From DAIOGN01 sp036745245 (GTDB taxonomy: Bacteria > Zixibacteria > MSB-5A5 > JAUVRN01): a stretch of 16,618 nt of DNA. This document shows positions 12,667 through 16,618 of the stretch, piece after piece. The stretch is taken from assembly GCA_036745245.1 (NCBI GenBank), contig DAIOGN010000077.1, positions 1 through 16,618 on the forward strand, given 5' to 3'. A model generated the notes under the pieces. That model saw nothing but the letters and a program-made list of their open reading frames with translations. It was not told the DNA's origin and searched no databases. A program made the position numbers and the translations under genes. Position 1 is the first letter of the stretch; every line of letters starts with the position of its first letter.

Positions 12667-13765
12667 AGCCGCTGCCGCCAACCGCCCTGGCCGGCCCGAC
12701 CGTCCCATCTTCTGGGTGGCCATCTGCCTTCTGGCATTCGGCGCCGTGATGGTGTTCTCGGCCTCCGCGCACATGGCTGCCGAGAATTACCGCGTGCCAT
12801 TTTTCTTTTTCCTGAAGCAGTTTTTGTTCTTCTGCCTTGGGTTCGCCATTCTGCTGGGAGGTTCGCACATCCCTTACCAGTTCTGGCATCGCACGTACCG
12901 CCTGTGGCTCATTGTGGGCGTCGCACTCCTGCTCGTGGTGCTCTTCATGCCCTCCGTGCGCGGAGCGAAGCGCTGGCTGTTCGTGGGGCCGCTCTCCCTC
13001 CAGGCCTCCGAAGGCTTCCGCTTCGGCATGATTCTCTTTCTGGCGGCCACGTGGGCGAAGCACTTCCGTTCAGACTTCGCTTTCAAGAAGAACCTTCTGC
13101 CGCAGGTGATTCTCCTGGGCACCGGTTGTGTGCTCACGATGCTGCAACCCGACCTGGGCGCCGTGATCCTTCTGGCCTCTACGTTTTTCGCGCTCATGTT
13201 TCTGGCGGGCCTGCCCCTTCGGCATCTGTTCTTCCTCACGGCTCCGGCCGTGGTCCTGGGCTGCATTCTGGTACTCGGGTTCGGATACAAACATGACCGC
13301 CTCGAAAACTTCACCACCGGCGTGGTGGATCCCTTCGCCGCCGGCTACCAGGTGAAGCAGGGAGCCATCTACATGGGGTCGGGGGGGATCGCGGGCCGCG
13401 GCCTCGGTGGCGGTCTGGCGAAGTTCCTCTACGTACCCGACGCGCACACCGACTTCATTCTCGCAGCCGTGGGCGAGGAACTCGGCCTTCTGGCCACGCT
13501 CGCCATCATCAGCGCGTATCTGCTCATCTGCGTGCGTGGACTGCGCATCGCGTCTCGCGCGCCCGATCGCTTCTCGGCGTTGCTCGTGGCCGGCCTGGTG
13601 CTCACCCTCGGACTTCAGGCCGCCATCAATATCTGCGTGGTGCTGGCGCTCATCCCACCCACCGGCCTGCCCCTGCCGTTGCTTTCGTACGGCGGATCGT
13701 CGGTGCTGTTTACCACGCTCGCCCTGGCCGTCATCCTCAACGTCTCGCGCCATGCCAAGACATGA
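12650..13765 (+). CDS. ftsW: SEDS-family septal peptidoglycan polymerase FtsW
   Basis: FtsW polymerises lipid II into glycan strands at the septum, paired with the transpeptidase FtsI. The 371-residue polytopic protein contains the SEDS signatures: an early SASAHMA stretch, RGAKRW with the following SEGFRF, QPDLGAV and GSGGIAGRGLG. PDAHTDFI follows, whose aspartate (D268) corresponds to the catalytic acid of the family, and PLPLLSYGGSS closes the set. The partner gene ftsI and the neighbours murD and murG favour FtsW over RodA. I place the start at GTG 12650 because AGGGAG lies at 12637-12642 with a 7-base spacer and the length fits. A TTG at 12614 would lengthen it by 12 residues without support. 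The gene overlaps murD by 17 bases and murG by ATGA. Confidence 0.95.
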   Translation: MLESVEAAAANRPGRPDRPIFWVAICLLAFGAVMVFSASAHMAAENYRVPFFFFLKQFLFFCLGFAILLGGSHIPYQFWHRTYRLWLIVGVALLLVVLFMPSVRGAKRWLFVGPLSLQASEGFRFGMILFLAATWAKHFRSDFAFKKNLLPQVILLGTGCVLTMLQPDLGAVILLASTFFALMFLAGLPLRHLFFLTAPAVVLGCILVLGFGYKHDRLENFTTGVVDPFAAGYQVKQGAIYMGSGGIAGRGLGGGLAKFLYVPDAHTDFILAAVGEELGLLATLAIISAYLLICVRGLRIASRAPDRFSALLVAGLVLTLGLQAAINICVVLALIPPTGLPLPLLSYGGSSVLFTTLALAVILNVSRHAKT

Positions 13766-14844
13766 TCTGGATCACCGGCGGCGGGACGGGCGGACATCTG
13801 TTTCCCGCCCTGAACGTGGCGGAGGAATGGGCGCGCCGGCATCCTCGGGACGCGATTCGCTACCTCGGCGCGCGCCGCGGCCTGGAGGCGAAGGTGCTCC
13901 CCGGCCGCCCGTGGGCGCACACGCTATTGCCCGTGCATGGAGACTTGCGGAAGGGAATCTCGGAACGGCTGCAGTTCTACGCGCGGCTGAGTGCGAGCCT
14001 TTTGACGTGCGAACAGTTGTACTGGCGGGAACGCCCCGCCCTGGTGTTCGGCACCGGGGGCTACGCCTCGTATCCGGCGGCGCAGGTGGCGGCGTGGCAT
14101 GGAGCACCGCTCTTCTGGCAGGAACAGAACGTGAAACCAGGACAGGTGACGCGCCGGCTGTCGAAGGCGTGCCGATGCATCTTTTCGGGCTTCGAGGAGA
14201 GCGCCGCGGAACTCCCCGGTTCACGCGTGGTGCACACCGGCAATCCCGTTCGCATCGATCTGGCCTCGGGCGATCGCTGGCGCGGCCGCAAAGCCGCCGG
14301 TTTCGCGGCGGAGGACCAGGTGCTCCTCGTGCTGGGCGGATCGGGGGGCGCTTCATCGATCAACACGGCTATCGCCCGGATTGCGCGGCTTCTGCACGAC
14401 CAGGGAGGGCTGCGCATCTGGTGGCAAACCGGCGCGCGCGACTTCGAGTCGCTCTCCCGGCAGGTGTCGCCGGAGCTGTTTCCCGGAACCATGACAGCGT
14501 TCATCGATCAGATGCCCGACGCCTATGCAGCGGCCGACCTGGTGCTGGCTCGGGCCGGCGCCATGACCACCTCCGAGATCTGCGCCGTGGGTAAGCCCGC
14601 CGTGCTGGTGCCGTTTCCCCACGCCGCGGCCGGTCACCAGGAGCGCAACGTGGACGTGCTGCGCAACGCGGGGGCGGCCCTGGTGGTGAAGGATGAGGAA
14701 CTCTCAGGCGAACGGCTCGCGGAGACACTTTTGAATCTGGCCGCCGACAGAACACATCAGGTGAAGCTGGCCTCGGCTGCGCGTCGCCTTGGACGCCCCG
14801 ATGCCACCTCAAAGATCGTAGATCAGATGGAGCAGCTCTTGTGA
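13762..14844 (+). CDS. murG: Lipid II synthase (MurG GlcNAc transferase)
   Basis: MurG transfers GlcNAc from UDP-GlcNAc to lipid I on the inner face of the membrane, yielding lipid II. This 360-residue GT28-family protein starts with the glycine-rich loop GGGTGGH at 6-12. FGTGGYASYP forms the second G-loop and EQNVKPG follows it. The C-terminal Rossmann domain has LGGSGGASSIN, then the donor-binding region with RAGAMTTSEICAVGKP and PFPHAAAGHQ. The family often has AADDHQ at the last position, so the exact residues vary here while the HQ pair is kept. The ATG overlaps the ftsW stop by ATGA. The stop overlaps the murC start region (TGATG). Order and coupling with ftsW place precursor synthesis next to its consumer. 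Confidence 0.96.
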   Translation: MIWITGGGTGGHLFPALNVAEEWARRHPRDAIRYLGARRGLEAKVLPGRPWAHTLLPVHGDLRKGISERLQFYARLSASLLTCEQLYWRERPALVFGTGGYASYPAAQVAAWHGAPLFWQEQNVKPGQVTRRLSKACRCIFSGFEESAAELPGSRVVHTGNPVRIDLASGDRWRGRKAAGFAAEDQVLLVLGGSGGASSINTAIARIARLLHDQGGLRIWWQTGARDFESLSRQVSPELFPGTMTAFIDQMPDAYAAADLVLARAGAMTTSEICAVGKPAVLVPFPHAAAGHQERNVDVLRNAGAALVVKDEELSGERLAETLLNLAADRTHQVKLASAARRLGRPDATSKIVDQMEQLL

Positions 14845-16265
14845 TGACCGCCACACTTCCGAAACCGGGCGCGTTCCGCTCCCATTCGATCCCGCAGCGC
14901 ATTTCGAAATTGCACATGGTGGGGATCGGCGGCACCGGCATGTGCGGCATCGCGGAGGTGCTTCTGCACTTCGGCTTCCAGGTGTCGGGCACCGACCTGG
15001 CCCTGTCGGAAGCCACCCTGCGCCTGGAGACCCTCGGGGCGAAGATCCGCGAAGGACACGACGCGTCTGCCGTGGGCGACGCGCAGGTGCTCATCATCTC
15101 GTCGGCTGTGAGCGAGTCGAACCCGGAGGTGCAGGAAGCCCGCGCCCGCAAGATCCCCGTCATCCGTCGTGCCGAGATGCTGGGCGAACTCATGCGCCTG
15201 CGCTGGGGGATCGCCGTGTGCGGCACCCACGGCAAGAGCACCACCACGTCGATGATCGGCGAGCTGCTCACGGAGACCGGCTTCGATCCCACCATCATCG
15301 TGGGCGGCCGCCTCACCGGGTCCAACACCGGCGCGCGCGTGGGGCAGGGCGACATCGACGTTGCCGAAGCGGACGAATTCGACAAGTCGTTTCTGAAACT
15401 GGCCCCCATCATGGCCGTGGCCACCAACGTGGAACCGGAACACCTCGAGTGCTACGGTTCGTTCGCCGCACTGCTCGACGCCTTCCGCACATTTCTGAGT
15501 TCCGTGCCCTTCTACGGCCGCGTGATCCTCTCGGGCGATGATCGAAACCTCACGCAGCTGCGCAAAGAGCTGGAGCGGCCTGTCACCATGTACGGACTGG
15601 CGCCCGGCATGCCGGTGAGTGCCAGAGTGGTGCGTTCGTCGGGGCTGTCCACCACGTCGGTGGTGAGTCGAGAGGGCAAGGAGTTGGGCGAACTGGTGCT
15701 CGGCGTTCCGGGCACGCACAACGTCAAGAATGCCCTGGCGGCTCTGGCCGTGGGATTCGAGCTGGGCGTGACGTGGGACAAGGCGCGACCCGCGCTGGAA
15801 GCCTTCCGCGGCGTGCGCAGGCGGTTCGAAGTGGTGGGCGAGTTCTCCGGCGTCATGCTCGTGGACGATTACGCGCACCATCCCACGGAAATCGATGCCA
15901 CGCTCTCCGCTGCGAAGGCGGGCTTTGCCGAACGACGCCTGGTGGCCCTGTTCCAGCCGCACCTCTATTCACGCACGCAGCAGTTCGTGGAGGAATTCGC
16001 CACCGCCCTGGCACAGGCCGACCTCGTGGTGATCACCGACGTGTATGGCAGCCGCGAGGCGCCCCTGCCGGGTGTGAACGGAGAGCTCGTTGCAGACGCT
16101 CTCACCCGCCGCGGCCACACAGGCGTGCACTACGTGGCCGACAAGGCCAAGCTCAAGGCGGTGGTGCCGCCGCTTTTGCGGTCGGGCGACCTCGTGGTCA
16201 CGCTGGGGGCCGGCGACATCGGGCGGCTCGGGCGCGAGTTATTCGCCACGGGAGGCGCGCGATGA
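14844..16265 (+). CDS. murC: UDP-MurNAc:L-alanine ligase
   Basis: MurC attaches L-alanine to UDP-MurNAc, the first amino-acid addition of the pathway. The 473-residue protein shows the N-terminal MVGIGGTGMCGIAE motif, SSAVSE, the ATP loop GTHGKSTTT at 127-135 (serine in place of the commoner threonine) and VAEADEFDKSFL. NVEPEHLECYGS follows, then GTHNVKNALAAL, RRRFE and DDYAHHPTEI. The ADEFD form of the central motif is seen in Bacteroidetes, Chlorobi and related groups more than in Proteobacteria, a weak taxonomic hint. Two starts are possible: ATG at 14844, overlapping the murG stop by one base, and GTG at 14841. GGAG at 14829-14832 is 11 or 8 bases upstream respectively. The stop overlaps ftsQ as ATGA. 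No murB follows. Confidence 0.95.
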   Translation: MTATLPKPGAFRSHSIPQRISKLHMVGIGGTGMCGIAEVLLHFGFQVSGTDLALSEATLRLETLGAKIREGHDASAVGDAQVLIISSAVSESNPEVQEARARKIPVIRRAEMLGELMRLRWGIAVCGTHGKSTTTSMIGELLTETGFDPTIIVGGRLTGSNTGARVGQGDIDVAEADEFDKSFLKLAPIMAVATNVEPEHLECYGSFAALLDAFRTFLSSVPFYGRVILSGDDRNLTQLRKELERPVTMYGLAPGMPVSARVVRSSGLSTTSVVSREGKELGELVLGVPGTHNVKNALAALAVGFELGVTWDKARPALEAFRGVRRRFEVVGEFSGVMLVDDYAHHPTEIDATLSAAKAGFAERRLVALFQPHLYSRTQQFVEEFATALAQADLVVITDVYGSREAPLPGVNGELVADALTRRGHTGVHYVADKAKLKAVVPPLLRSGDLVVTLGAGDIGRLGRELFATGGAR

Positions 16266-16618
16266 TCCGCCGCGTGTCGCTATTGCTTCTGCTCACGCTC
16301 GGCGCCTTCACCTGCGCCTGTCACTATCTTCCGATCTTCGTGTTGTCGCGAGTGGAAGTGTCCGGAGCGCTGCCAGGCCAGGGGGAAAGGTTGGCGGCGC
16401 TCCTGGAGGCTCATCCGGGCGACAACCTGCTCGACCTCGACCTGAAAGGCTGGTCGGAGCGCATCCAGGCCGACCACGGAGTGGAACGCGTGCACGTGAA
16501 GGTGGGCTGGGGTGGTGTGGCCCGCGCCTCCGTGGAACTGCAACACCCCGAGCTTCTGCTCGACACGCAACCGGTGTGCGGGCTCTCCGACCGGTTCGTG
16601 ATGCTGCCCCTTCTGTAT
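16262..16618 (+). CDS. ftsQ: Cell division protein FtsQ, N-terminal part (cut by window end)
   Basis: The frame is open for 119 codons to the right edge with no stop. The ATG at 16262 overlaps the murC stop as ATGA. The protein has a very short basic start, a hydrophobic segment (about residues 5-28) and then a POTRA-like domain. This begins FVLSRVEVSGAL and continues with an LL.AHPGDNLLDLDL motif and the W.ERIQ...GVERVHVKV pattern. A strand ASVELQHPELLLDT follows. This is the usual layout of FtsQ, the bitopic divisome protein that recruits FtsB and FtsL. The cytoplasmic tail of only a few residues is shorter than in E. coli. Two cysteines (C18 and C20) lie inside the hydrophobic segment. The position after murC fits ftsQ; murB and ddl, often found here, are absent. 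The remaining C-terminal part lies outside the window. Confidence 0.82.
   Translation, partial: MIRRVSLLLLLTLGAFTCACHYLPIFVLSRVEVSGALPGQGERLAALLEAHPGDNLLDLDLKGWSERIQADHGVERVHVKVGWGGVARASVELQHPELLLDTQPVCGLSDRFVMLPLLY

Noticed and set aside
12650..13765. RodA instead of FtsW
   Set aside because: Both are SEDS proteins, but the position between murD and murG, the FtsI partner upstream and the PLLSYGGSS context favour FtsW.
16262..16330. FtsQ-like protein as a lipoprotein
   Set aside because: The residues before the cysteines (AFTC, TCAC) do not fit the usual lipobox, and the hydrophobic segment continues past them into a POTRA domain as in ordinary FtsQ.
1..16618. CRISPR arrays, insertion sequences, rRNA or tRNA genes
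   Set aside because: I saw no regularly spaced long repeats, transposase motifs, terminal inverted repeats or conserved RNA gene cores on either strand.

Overview
The window is a GC-rich bacterial chromosome segment. Every gene I can support lies on the + strand. Its main content is most of a dcw (division and cell wall) operon, in the order mraZ - rsmH - ftsL - ftsI - murE - murF - small TPR-like membrane protein - mraY - murD - ftsW - murG - murC - ftsQ. ftsQ runs off the right edge. The organism is probably a didermic bacterium outside the Proteobacteria. Gemmatimonadota or a neighbouring phylum is my best guess (low to moderate confidence). The reasons are the base composition, an FtsI with a C-terminal PASTA domain, a MurC with an ADEFD-type motif, a TIGR03067-like lipoprotein upstream, and no murB or ddl between murC and ftsQ. 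MurE carries the DNPR motif, so the peptidoglycan is predicted to contain meso-diaminopimelate.

Region 1 (1-2442) holds five short, closely spaced genes unrelated to cell division: the C-terminal part of an AraC-family regulator, a SnoaL-like protein, a three-helix DUF2721 membrane protein, an AHSA1/SRPBCC-fold protein and a small probable lipoprotein. The gaps are 15-42 bases and most genes have clear ribosome binding sites, so they could be co-transcribed.

Region 2 (2443-3037) is a 595-base non-coding gap. It contains a GC hairpin just after the lipoprotein gene, a structured element closed by a perfect 7-bp stem and followed by a T-run, and then a strong sigma70-type promoter (TTGACT, 16 bases, TATAAT). 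Four TGG-initiated units repeat at an exact 10-base period from the end of the -10 box across the predicted transcription start. This matches the known MraZ operator architecture and predicts autorepression of the operon by MraZ. A leader of about 250 bases with two further hairpins precedes a probable TTG start of mraZ.

Region 3 (3038-16618) is the dcw operon. MurE and MurF extend the peptide stem, MraY makes lipid I, and MurG makes lipid II. MurC and MurD catalyse the first two amino-acid additions. FtsW polymerises lipid II and FtsI crosslinks it at the septum, with FtsL and FtsQ as divisome scaffold partners. Most junctions are ATGA or similar overlaps, so translation is probably coupled along the operon. 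The one gene I cannot name is a 160-residue single-pass protein with two TPR-like helical repeats, between murF and mraY. It is the best candidate for an undescribed component. I saw no transposons, CRISPR arrays, tRNA or rRNA genes.
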